Below are positions 19,162 through 27,931 of a DNA stretch of 64,000 nt, piece after piece (position 1 is the stretch's first letter; each line of letters begins with the position of its first letter). The notes under the pieces were generated by a model. The model saw only the letters and a list, made by a program, of their open reading frames with translations, ran no database searches and was not told the DNA's origin. Location: positions 1 through 64,000 of the forward strand of contig JAILCI010000025.1 in the NCBI GenBank assembly GCA_024686335.1, in the 5' to 3' direction. A program made the position numbers and the translations under genes. The stretch comes from Bacteroidales bacterium. GTDB taxonomy: Bacteria; Bacteroidota; Bacteroidia; Bacteroidales; WCHB1-69.

Positions 19162-20843
19162 TAGGAAGCTTTTCCTGTTCCAATCATCTTTATTATATCG
19201 CTAAAGCTTTTGAACATCTCATAGCACAAGCCGTGTTTTAGTCCTTTAACACCTTGGACATTGGTGGTCAACACAGTCCCATCAAAGAACATAGTTAAAT
19301 CATTAAGTGGAAAATTAAAGTCTTCAAGACCGCTGCCAGCTATCATATCCATCATTCGTTCCATATCAAAACGCATAAAGAAAGAGTGTCCTAACCAATC
19401 CTCTGAAAAAGCATCTGGTTTCCCTGCCGGACGGCGAATAAAATCAAAAGTGGATGGGGATTTGGTATAGAAAAGGTTCTTATCTTTCACTACAACATAG
19501 GATGTGTCCAGACCCAGCTCCTGGGTGTAGGTATCATAGTTCATCACACTCTTTGTGGTAAGAATAGCGTAAACATCCAAATCACTGTTGGGGATGTACT
19601 CGACGCTTTTTTTATTGACAGACGGATCGACAGACTGTTGATTTAACATTATCTGTTCCATCATCTCCAACCTCAGTTCAACATCATCGCCATCAAAATT
19701 CTCCCAATCTGGTTCAACTGCTGGTTCTTCAGAACGAACTTTAAAAAGAGAGTCGACTTGATCATTATGCGCTGATACATATTTTTTTAAAACCTCCTGA
19801 ATATCGATATTATCATCCATATTGGTTGCGAACAACAAGTCGCCCTCATCCAACATAGTACAAACAAAAGGTTTTCCCAACAAAGGAAGCAATGCTTGAT
19901 ACTCTGGGGAGATATGGGCTGGCATATCATTAATATTATCATACCCTGTTATCGAGCTAAAGGCCATAAACAAAGGTTTTTCACCCAGATAAGGCACGAG
20001 TTCAGATACCGCTTGATGGTCTAATTTCATTTGCGCTCTGTCGGCATCAGACAACACATTAGACATGTTACGGATTTCACTCTCACTGCCTATAGCATCA
20101 TGCGTAACCTTTGTCTTGCTGAAAACTTCAACATTAATATCTTTGAGAATATCTTCTGTAACATTTGGAGCAAAACTCTTGAGATAGTAGAAAAGGTTTA
20201 TGAGCGTGAAATTTTGTGAATTATAAAGGGTATATGAATCTATCTCGCCGTTCAGTAATCTACGCCCTGCTTCAGAATTCAAAAACTGAGAATTGTTCAT
20301 ATTCTGCCAAATAGTCTCTACATCCACCTTGGGATTTGAAGAAAAGAAAGCGGCAAGATCTTCAGTTGCGTAGATAAGCAGGCAAGCCACGTCGTTATTG
20401 CAAATCACTGCGGACTCTTCACTGACGAGAATGCGGGCCTTACCATTCTTTTCATCTGAAAAATTCTTAAACGAGGCTTTACTGTTGAGCATCGATTTAA
20501 TGACCTTCTCAAATTTCTTCTCGTCATTCAGTGGTATAATAAAGATATTGTTATCCACAATGGCCATAGTAGCAGTGAAATCCACTCCGAGTTTCGAATC
20601 ACGATTGACCCAACTCTGTATAAAAGTTTTAGCAGGCTTAAACTCGTCAAGTATCCAATCCAGATGTTTGTCGGAGTACAAGGCTTTCAGTTCCATGTCG
20701 CGGGCCACCTTGTCCAGATCCATCGTCTGAACTGAGTAACAATTGTCCGGCACATAACTCAGAACTCGTTGGGCACGATGCACCTGAGCAAAGAGTGTTG
20801 TTGTTAAAAACAGGATAAACAGCAGGAATAATGATTTTTTCAT
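19158..20843 (-). CDS. Secreted DUF4836-like protein
   Basis: Signal peptide, 561 aa, overall resemblance to Bacteroidetes DUF4836 proteins (VLSYVPDNCYSVQTMDLDKVA...). Confidence 0.5.
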   Translation of the reverse strand: MKKSLFLLFILFLTTTLFAQVHRAQRVLSYVPDNCYSVQTMDLDKVARDMELKALYSDKHLDWILDEFKPAKTFIQSWVNRDSKLGVDFTATMAIVDNNIFIIPLNDEKKFEKVIKSMLNSKASFKNFSDEKNGKARILVSEESAVICNNDVACLLIYATEDLAAFFSSNPKVDVETIWQNMNNSQFLNSEAGRRLLNGEIDSYTLYNSQNFTLINLFYYLKSFAPNVTEDILKDINVEVFSKTKVTHDAIGSESEIRNMSNVLSDADRAQMKLDHQAVSELVPYLGEKPLFMAFSSITGYDNINDMPAHISPEYQALLPLLGKPFVCTMLDEGDLLFATNMDDNIDIQEVLKKYVSAHNDQVDSLFKVRSEEPAVEPDWENFDGDDVELRLEMMEQIMLNQQSVDPSVNKKSVEYIPNSDLDVYAILTTKSVMNYDTYTQELGLDTSYVVVKDKNLFYTKSPSTFDFIRRPAGKPDAFSEDWLGHSFFMRFDMERMMDMIAGSGLEDFNFPLNDLTMFFDGTVLTTNVQGVKGLKHGLCYEMFKSFSDIIKMIGTGKASY

Positions 20844-21051
20844 ACTCGTTTCGGATGGGATCCCTCCAAGATTTTAAAGATGCGATACGGTCGGGAATCC
20901 CTATTTAACCGGTCGCACAATTATCAATTCAATATGGCAAAAATAGCATTTTTAACTTAGCTATGGCAAAAAACGCATAAAACATTTTTACAAATATAAG
21001 ATGCAGAAATGGAAAAAGGTTGCAGTAGGCGCTAAAATTTCTTGAGGATAA

Positions 21052-21093
21052 AAAAACGCCTTGGAAATCATGGTGTTTCGCAAGGCGGTTTTT
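21052..21093 (-). terminator. Probable terminator of the ADP-ribose operon
   Basis: AAAACGCCTTG ... CAAGGCGGTTTTT inverted repeat downstream of the 21150 stop; loop is long. Confidence 0.45.
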
Positions 21094-21149
21094 AGAGAGA
21101 TTTTGTCTTTATGGTTGTTAATTTTTGTTACATGGTCAATATATCTTGA

Positions 21150-21959
21150 TTACATGGCTGGGAGTTTATAATAGAATTTTGTTTGCATCTTATCAAGAAT
21201 CTGTTGGAAGGTCTCGGGGAGTTTAATCCACATCTGACGGACAATCTCCTGTGGTATAGTGCCATAGAAAGCCTCCGCTATACCACCGGTAATACAAGCG
21301 AGCGTGTCGCTATCACCGCCAAGAGAGACAGCCAGACGGATGGCACTTTCAAAGTCGGTACTCTCTAAGAAGGCGATAATCGCCTCAGGGACAGTCCCCT
21401 GGCAGCCCGGCTCGAACTTATATGTCGGGCGAATCTGGTCGCAGGTACGGCTCAGATCATATCCGAAGGTCTGTTCCACATACTCCTTGATTTCAGCTTT
21501 AGACTTGCCATTGCGGGCCATAAAGATAGCTGCGGCAGTAGCCTGAGCTCCTTTGATGCCTTCGGGGTGGTTGTGGGTGATGCTGGCCGAGAGTTCTGCC
21601 ACGCGGAGAGTCTCCTCCAGAGTATCACAAGCCCAGCCCACGGCACTCACGCGCATCGCAGAACCGTTGCCCCACGAGTTATAAGGCTGGCGCGTATCCA
21701 TTGAGAATAGCCAATTGCTAAAACCTCCGCCATATCCGCCCATCGGACAGGGAAACCGTTCTGCAAAATCGACAAAAGATTTTTCCAATTCCGTATGGGT
21801 GTGGCCTGGATCTCTCAAAAGCCAGTCTGCCACTGCAAACGTCATGATGGTGTCATCGGTGAAGTTGCAACCCGGGGAGAAAAAAGGGAATTGTGTTGAC
21901 TTGATATTATTGAATTCGTATACCGAACCGACGGTATCGCCTATAGCAGCTCCTAGCAT
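21150..21959 (-). CDS. ADP-ribosylglycohydrolase (DraG/ARH family)
   Basis: MLGAAIGDTVGSVYEF, NFTDDTIMTFAVADWL, SLGGDSDTLACITGGIAEAFYG: metal-binding motifs intact. Confidence 0.92.
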   Translation of the reverse strand: MLGAAIGDTVGSVYEFNNIKSTQFPFFSPGCNFTDDTIMTFAVADWLLRDPGHTHTELEKSFVDFAERFPCPMGGYGGGFSNWLFSMDTRQPYNSWGNGSAMRVSAVGWACDTLEETLRVAELSASITHNHPEGIKGAQATAAAIFMARNGKSKAEIKEYVEQTFGYDLSRTCDQIRPTYKFEPGCQGTVPEAIIAFLESTDFESAIRLAVSLGGDSDTLACITGGIAEAFYGTIPQEIVRQMWIKLPETFQQILDKMQTKFYYKLPAM

Positions 21960-22003
21960 AATAAAATTGTTTTAGTGTTAAAAAATGATTTTATGATTGA
22001 CAT

Positions 22004-23149
22004 TTATATAATCTCTTTCCAGAAATCGAGGGGAAGATAGATATTCGGCACGTCGATAGCGGAGATAAAGAGCGGTGCAATCTCTGCAGCGGTGAAGCCA
22101 GCAATACCACAACCGATGGGTGTTACGAGGAAGGTCATATCGGGATGCTCTTTTGCAAAGGTGATGAATTCGTCAACATAGGGCTTGATCGTCTCCACGC
22201 CGCCCTGCATCGTGGGAATAGCATAGCTTTGTCCTTGGAGACCAACACCTTGTCCCATCACAGCGCCGAAGTTAGTGACGGCAGCATGAGCGGCCCCACC
22301 GGTATGAAGACCTTCCGGATCACTGCCAAAGACGAAGATCTCATTCGGTTTCAGGGTTTGAATATGCGCGGGTGTCATACGATTGTTGAATTCGCCCATA
22401 TCACGGTAGTTACGCACCTCGCGATTACGGCGGGCACGATGCGCCTTCACCTCTGCGGAGGTCATTTGTCTCTCACATGCAAAGTCTTGATTCATCCTAT
22501 CGTACATTCTCATCTTGGATTTTCGCTCGTTGGTCCAAGCATCTTGCATACCCGAGTCATCATAGGTAAAACTAAGATGGTTTTCTATAGAGATGGACAT
22601 GGCGACCTCTTCCACATCTTGGTTGGTGCCGATATAGGCAAAGTTCCAGCCTTCAGCTTTCAGTTTGTCTACGAGCTGTTTGATAGCTTGGCCCGAGAAC
22701 TCCTTGGAAGCGTTTTCCATACCATCGGTGATGATAGTCACCACAGCAGAGGAGTTGTCGTCGGATTCAATTTGACTATAGAGCTTGTTCAATGAGAAGC
22801 CCATCGCATCAAACAGAGGGGTACCGCAACAAGGCTGATATTCCTTAGTGGTAAGATTGGGCACGTTGGCAACTGGGATGTTCTCATAGATATAGTGTTT
22901 CTTGCAGGAGCAGAAGGTAAGCAGAGAGACAAAATGCTCTTGAGTCTCTTTGTACTGCTCCTGAGCGGAACGGATACCGCCGACGGTCTCATTGAAGCCG
23001 CCAATAGCAGCGTTTCGGATAGTAGACATGGAGCCGCTTTCATCAAGGATGACGAGGTTGTAGACTTTCAGTTTGTCGGTTCCTGTTAAAGGATTTTGCT
23101 TTGAGGTTTCATTCTTTTTCATGATACTTTTGTTTTTATTGTTAAACAT
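22004..23149 (-). CDS. VWA domain fused to a C-terminal A1S_2505-like (phage-type) domain
   Basis: MIDAS motif VILDESGSMS, TPLFDA, ITDGMEN; C-term LKPNEIFVFGSDPEGLHTGGAAHAAVTNFGAVMGQGVGLQGQSYAIPTM. Confidence 0.8.
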   Translation of the reverse strand: MFNNKNKSIMKKNETSKQNPLTGTDKLKVYNLVILDESGSMSTIRNAAIGGFNETVGGIRSAQEQYKETQEHFVSLLTFCSCKKHYIYENIPVANVPNLTTKEYQPCCGTPLFDAMGFSLNKLYSQIESDDNSSAVVTIITDGMENASKEFSGQAIKQLVDKLKAEGWNFAYIGTNQDVEEVAMSISIENHLSFTYDDSGMQDAWTNERKSKMRMYDRMNQDFACERQMTSAEVKAHRARRNREVRNYRDMGEFNNRMTPAHIQTLKPNEIFVFGSDPEGLHTGGAAHAAVTNFGAVMGQGVGLQGQSYAIPTMQGGVETIKPYVDEFITFAKEHPDMTFLVTPIGCGIAGFTAAEIAPLFISAIDVPNIYLPLDFWKEII

Positions 23150-23176
23150 TGTTTTAATAAAATGGTTGAAAAAAGG

Positions 23177-23986
23177 TTAAAATTCAAATCTGAAATTGCT
23201 TTCTTGTTTAAAATGGTCATATTTTTCTTTATTGAAGGAGTACAGACGTCCTTTTCTTCCCGGTTTATGGCGTTGAGGAACATCCGTGTTAATTGTCTTG
23301 GATAGAGACTCTATACTGGAACAACAGAGATCAATACTATCACAAATGGAATCAATAGAGGGGAATAGATCATCGATATCTCTATGGACAAGTGATGGTT
23401 GAGGATCAGCGGCTTGGAGGATGCCCGTCTGCAACATCTTTCGCTCGAAGTTACGGCGATCGAAATGGACGCCAAGGATAGCCTCGTAGAGACGTTGGAG
23501 CTCTGACATGGTGAAAGACTCTCCGAGCAGTTCAAAGCCGATAGGTTCGAAGTAGATGTCTTTGCGGAGTTGTTGCATTGCCTTGCGGAGGATGAAGTCG
23601 TGGTCGAAGGCCAGTTGGGGGACCTCTTCGATGGGAAACCAGCGGGCGTCGTTGGCATCATCGCCGCCTATCACGTCGGCGGGTTTTACCAAAGCGTAGA
23701 AGGCTATGGAGACAACGCGTTCGCGGGGGTCACGGCGGACACCGGAGAAGGCGCCCAGCTGTTTTAGAAGTTGTGTGGAGAGCCCTGTTTCCTCGGAGAG
23801 TTCACGTTGGGCGCAGGCTTCGGCAGTCTCGTCCATTCTCATGAAACCGCCAGGGAAGGCCCACATGCCTTTAAAAGGATCTAGTCCGCGCTCAATGAGG
23901 AGGATATTGAGTTGTTTTCCGTCGAATCCGAAGACGACACAATCGGTGGCGACGGCTGGGTGGGGGTATTTATAGGTGTAAGTCAT
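23177..23986 (-). CDS. NUDIX hydrolase / NrtR-like transcriptional regulator
   Basis: Intact Nudix box GGFMRMDETAEACAQRELSEETGL plus C-terminal winged-helix region (FTMSELQRLYEAILGVHFDRRNFERKML). Confidence 0.9.
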   Translation of the reverse strand: MTYTYKYPHPAVATDCVVFGFDGKQLNILLIERGLDPFKGMWAFPGGFMRMDETAEACAQRELSEETGLSTQLLKQLGAFSGVRRDPRERVVSIAFYALVKPADVIGGDDANDARWFPIEEVPQLAFDHDFILRKAMQQLRKDIYFEPIGFELLGESFTMSELQRLYEAILGVHFDRRNFERKMLQTGILQAADPQPSLVHRDIDDLFPSIDSICDSIDLCCSSIESLSKTINTDVPQRHKPGRKGRLYSFNKEKYDHFKQESNFRFEF

Positions 23987-23999
23987 AGTGAATTTTTAA

Positions 24000-24018
24000 T
24001 TGCGTAATTTTGACGCAA
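24000..24018. promoter_or_regulatory. Candidate operator 1, TTGCGT-N7-ACGCAA
   Basis: ttgcgtaattttgacgcaa, 14 bp upstream of the NrtR-like start; overlaps minus-strand -7 box TATTTTTG (24016-24023). Confidence 0.7.
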
Positions 24019-24049
24019 AAATACACTTTCTACAATACGAAAACACATT

Positions 24050-24068
24050 TTGCGTAAAAAATACGCAA
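24050..24068. promoter_or_regulatory. Candidate operator 2, TTGCGT-N7-ACGCAA
   Basis: ttgcgtaaaaaatacgcaa; same half-sites and spacer, centre exactly 50 bp from operator 1. Confidence 0.7.
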
Positions 24069-24268
24069 ATATTTTTTAGATTACTGATTTACAGATTGTT
24101 ACAGGAGAAATTTTAGGGAATTAGAGGAGAAAAGGGAGAGATTTGAGGGGGAAATGGGGTGGGCTGAGGGGGTGGAAATCGCGAGAATTTGAGGAAAGAA
24201 GGAAATATGATGAAAATATTATCGGCTCAATCAATAGATACTTGTTGACTAACAAAATAGAAAAATAG

Positions 24269-24299
24269 TTTATATTATATTAATTTTTTATTATTTTTG
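24269..24299 (+). promoter_or_regulatory. Bacteroidetes-type promoter upstream of IS1595-like gene
   Basis: TTTA - 19 bp - TATTTTTG, 36 bp before ATG at 24335. Confidence 0.45.
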
Positions 24300-24334
24300 C
24301 ATTTTAAAAACATTATATTAATTAACAATTAAAT

Positions 24335-25168
24335 ATGAAAACATTACAATTATCAGCTTTTAAATCTATTCATTCTCTAGTGAAGAAATTGAATAGTGAA
24401 AAAAAATGTAGAGATTTCTTGGCTCAAATCAGATGGCAAGGAAAAACAATCTGTCCTTATTGTGGATGCGAAAGAATTTACAATAAAAAAGACGGACGCT
24501 ATGCGTGTTCTGGGTGCAGAAACACATTCACTGTATTGGTCGGCACTATATTCCAAAACACCAAACTTCCATTAATAAAATGGTTTATGGCAATCTACTT
24601 ACTCTGCAACAACAAACAAGGGATATCTTCGTGTCAACTCGCCAAAGATCTCGATATTACGCAAAAGACTGCCTGGTTCATATCTCAGAAAATCAGAATT
24701 TTATTCAAAAATCCAGATGATGATTTCAAAGATATTATTCGCTCTAAAATCACAACAAAAATCAGCTTAAACGGAAAAGTATTTCGTGCGAGAATCCCAT
24801 CTACACCCAACTTAATACATCCAAATATTCTCAAATATATAGAATCAGGAAGCCGAATATTCAAGGATAGCTATATATGCTATCAAAGTCTTGCTGAAAG
24901 TGAACGAAAAGAGTATCAAACAGAAGATCCCGGGTGGAAACTCGATGAATCATCACGTAGAATAGGAAAAGAAGATGGTTTTTGGTTACAGATAAAAAGA
25001 ATGACCTTAGGTGTTTATCATTATATATCCGCCGCCATATTTCATAGATATGTCTATGAAGCAATTTTCAGGAGGTCAACCACTGGGATATCAAACGCAG
25101 ATCGTGCACATATCATGTTGTCTAGAATCGGACAAGTTGTCACGTACAAGACAGTCAGACCTACATGA
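24335..25168 (+). CDS. IS1595 (ISXO2)-family transposase derivative with truncated DDE region
   Basis: Zn ribbon CPYCGCERIY...YACSGC; HTH CQLAKDLDITQKTAWFISQKIR; C-term EDGFWLQIKRMTLGVYHYISAAIFHRYVYEAIFR; the expected VEVDETYIGGK segment is missing. Confidence 0.75.
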   Translation: MKTLQLSAFKSIHSLVKKLNSEKKCRDFLAQIRWQGKTICPYCGCERIYNKKDGRYACSGCRNTFTVLVGTIFQNTKLPLIKWFMAIYLLCNNKQGISSCQLAKDLDITQKTAWFISQKIRILFKNPDDDFKDIIRSKITTKISLNGKVFRARIPSTPNLIHPNILKYIESGSRIFKDSYICYQSLAESERKEYQTEDPGWKLDESSRRIGKEDGFWLQIKRMTLGVYHYISAAIFHRYVYEAIFRRSTTGISNADRAHIMLSRIGQVVTYKTVRPT

Positions 25169-25244
25169 TAAAACATCGTGGAAAAGAGTCAACAAGTATC
25201 TATTGAGGTAAAGAATCATCAGAAAGTATTTTGGGCACACCAAA

Positions 25245-26075
25245 CTACCCGTCACATCGAAACCTCAACGGTATCTCAAAATAACACCTCACCTTCTCTC
25301 CATCCAACACCCCGGGCTTCCACAACGGCTGCTCCTCAACCACACGCAACGACTCATTGTCCAACAACGGAAAACAGGACACGCTCACTAACGTATTGTC
25401 CACCCTCCCGTCAGCTTCAACCACAAACATGATCAACACAGTCCCCATAATCTCACGCTCCCGACAATATTCGGGATACTCACAATTCTTGGCTATCAGA
25501 TCCAACAGAGCCGCCTCACCCCCAGGAAACTCAGGCGCCTGCGTCACTGTCATATATACGTCATCAGAATAATCCTCCTCGGTATCATCAAGCTCATCAA
25601 CATCATCAATCTCTCTCTGCAGGGCATCAATCAGGTATGTGAGATTATATTTTGGAGCTTTCTTATAACAAGAAACAGCCTTCCCCTTATCCTCCTCAAT
25701 GCCTTTTCCAACTTGATAACAATGCCCGAGCAACATCTGCGCATCCTCATTGCCTGAATCCGCCAACGCTTTCAGCTTCCCAATCGCAGACGTCTCCTCT
25801 TCTGCTGCCATATAATAACAGAACGCAGCCTCATCCAAGTCTCGCTCTACGCCAAGACCCTGTTGGTAGCACTCTCCAAGAAGAATCCATGCACCTGTTT
25901 CTTCAGCCTTGACACCCTCGTTCAAATACTTAAGGCACTTATCGTACTTTCCTTTCTGCATGGCAACTGAAGCCTTCTGGACCCATTTGCCATTTTGGGC
26001 ATTTATCGGGGCGTCAAGACAGCCCACAAAAAGAGTCATCATCAAACTAACCAAAAAAACATTCCTTTTTTTCAT
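25245..26075 (-). CDS. Sel1-like repeat protein with TonB C-terminal domain
   Basis: GAWILLGECYQQGLGVERDLDEAAFCYYMAA and AQMLLGHCYQVGKGIEEDKGKAVSCYKKA; then FPGGEAALLDLIAKNCEYPEYCREREIMGTVLIMFVVEADGRVDNTLV. Confidence 0.88.
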   Translation of the reverse strand: MKKRNVFLVSLMMTLFVGCLDAPINAQNGKWVQKASVAMQKGKYDKCLKYLNEGVKAEETGAWILLGECYQQGLGVERDLDEAAFCYYMAAEEETSAIGKLKALADSGNEDAQMLLGHCYQVGKGIEEDKGKAVSCYKKAPKYNLTYLIDALQREIDDVDELDDTEEDYSDDVYMTVTQAPEFPGGEAALLDLIAKNCEYPEYCREREIMGTVLIMFVVEADGRVDNTLVSVSCFPLLDNESLRVVEEQPLWKPGVLDGEKVRCYFEIPLRFRCDG

Positions 26076-26255
26076 TTCTTCTGATTTAATAGGATTTCTT
26101 CAAGCTCCATCTCACTCACATTGTTGCTCACAGCGATAAAGATGATGCAAAAATAAAACAATTATCACATTTAAGATGCAAAAACCTGAAAAGGTTGCAC
26201 TTTGTTAGGCATTTTTTTATTTCTCTTAACGACCTATAAAATCGGCACTTAGACA

Positions 26256-26286
26256 TTTGGAAGATTCAGCAAAATTCTTATTTTTG
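26256..26286 (+). promoter_or_regulatory. Bacteroidetes-type promoter of the mmd operon
   Basis: TTTG (26256-26259) - 19 bp - TATTTTTG (26279-26286). Confidence 0.65.
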
Positions 26287-26353
26287 CAAATTGTTTCTAG
26301 GAAACTATAATTTGAATATTTTATTATTGTAACAAATTAAATATCATCATCTT

Positions 26354-27913
26354 ATGACAATGCAAGATAAAATCAACGAGTTACTCGCTTTGCGTGAAAA
26401 AGCTCGTTTAGGCGGAGGTCAGGATCGTATCGAGAAGCAGCATGCCAAGGGCAAATACTCTGCTCGCGAGAGAATCTTGATGTTCCTTGACGAAGGCAGC
26501 TTCGAAGAATTCGACATGTTCGTACAACATCGCTGCCAGAATTTCGGACTTGAAAAAGAGAAATATCTCTCTGACGGTGTGGTGACCGGCTACGGTACGG
26601 TAAACGGCCGACTGGTATATGTCTTCTCTCAAGACTTCACAGTATTCGGCGGCTCTCTGTCTGAGACTTTCGCTTTGAAAATCTGTAAAGTGATGGACCA
26701 AGCCATGAAGGTCGGTGCGCCCGTTATCGGCTTCAACGATTCCGGTGGCGCTCGTATCCAAGAGGGTGTCAACAGTTTGGCCGGCTATGCTGAGATCTTC
26801 CAACGTAACATCCTCGCCTCTGGCGTTATTCCTCAGATTTCTGCCATCTTCGGACCTTGTGCCGGTGGCGCTGTCTACTCCCCTGCCCTCACCGACTTTA
26901 TCATGATGACCAAAAACACGAGCTACATGTTCGTAACTGGTCCTAAGGTAGTGAAGACTGTGACCAATGAGGATGTGACTACCGAAGATCTGGGCGGCGC
27001 TTCCGTCCACTCTAAGAAGTCTGGCGTGGCCTCCTTCGCAGTTGACAATGAGGAAGAGGGTATTGCATTACTGCGCGAGCTCATCGGTTATATCCCTTCC
27101 AACAATATGGAAGAGCCTCCGTTCGAGCCCACCCAAGATCCTATCAACCGTCTGGAAGACCATCTTAACTCTATTATCCCTGACAACCCCAACATGCCTT
27201 ACGATGTCAAGGACGTTATCAACAGCATCGTTGATGATGGTAAATTCTTGGAGATTCAACCGTTATATGCTCCCAACATCGTTATCGGTTTCGCCCGCTT
27301 CAATGGTATGTCCGTAGGTATCGTAGCCAACCAGCCCAAATACTTGGCTGGCGTGCTCGACATCAACGCTTCCCGTAAGGGTGCCCGTTTCGTCCGCTTC
27401 TGCGACGCCTTCAACATCCCTATCGTAACGTTGGTAGACGTTCCCGGCTTCTTACCTGGCACTGGTCAAGAGTACGGCGGCATCATTCTTCACGGTGCAA
27501 AACTGCTCTATGCTTACGGCGAGTGCACAGTTCCTAAAGTAACTGTTATCCTTCGTAAGAACTACGGTGGTGCATACTGCGTGATGAGTTCCAAACACTT
27601 GCGTGGCGATATCAACTACGCATGGCCTACCGCTGAAATCGCTGTTATGGGCGGAAGCGGCGCCGCTGAGATCCTCTATGGCTCTCAGATGAAGAAGATT
27701 GAGAATCCTGAAGAACGCGCTAACTTCCTTAACGAGAAGGTGGAAGACTATCGCAACAAGTTCTCCAATCCATACGTAGCCGCTCAATACGGTTATATCG
27801 ACGACGTCATTGAGCCACGTAACACCCGTTTCAGAGTTATTCGCGCCCTTGAGTCCCTCAAGAACAAACGTTTGGAGAACCCTGCTAAGAAACACGACAA
27901 CCTGCCTTTGTAA
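26354..27913 (+). CDS. mmdA: Methylmalonyl-CoA decarboxylase alpha / acyl-CoA carboxylase carboxyltransferase subunit
   Basis: [41 protein letters not shown]-type motif, [40 protein letters not shown]. Confidence 0.93.
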   Translation: MTMQDKINELLALREKARLGGGQDRIEKQHAKGKYSARERILMFLDEGSFEEFDMFVQHRCQNFGLEKEKYLSDGVVTGYGTVNGRLVYVFSQDFTVFGGSLSETFALKICKVMDQAMKVGAPVIGFNDSGGARIQEGVNSLAGYAEIFQRNILASGVIPQISAIFGPCAGGAVYSPALTDFIMMTKNTSYMFVTGPKVVKTVTNEDVTTEDLGGASVHSKKSGVASFAVDNEEEGIALLRELIGYIPSNNMEEPPFEPTQDPINRLEDHLNSIIPDNPNMPYDVKDVINSIVDDGKFLEIQPLYAPNIVIGFARFNGMSVGIVANQPKYLAGVLDINASRKGARFVRFCDAFNIPIVTLVDVPGFLPGTGQEYGGIILHGAKLLYAYGECTVPKVTVILRKNYGGAYCVMSSKHLRGDINYAWPTAEIAVMGGSGAAEILYGSQMKKIENPEERANFLNEKVEDYRNKFSNPYVAAQYGYIDDVIEPRNTRFRVIRALESLKNKRLENPAKKHDNLPL

Positions 27914-27931
27914 TAAAAAGTAAAAGAAAAT

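Noticed and set aside
20932-20985. Direct repeat TATGGCAAAAANNGCAT upstream of the DUF4836-like gene
   Set aside because: Two imperfect AT-rich copies only; too weak to call an operator.
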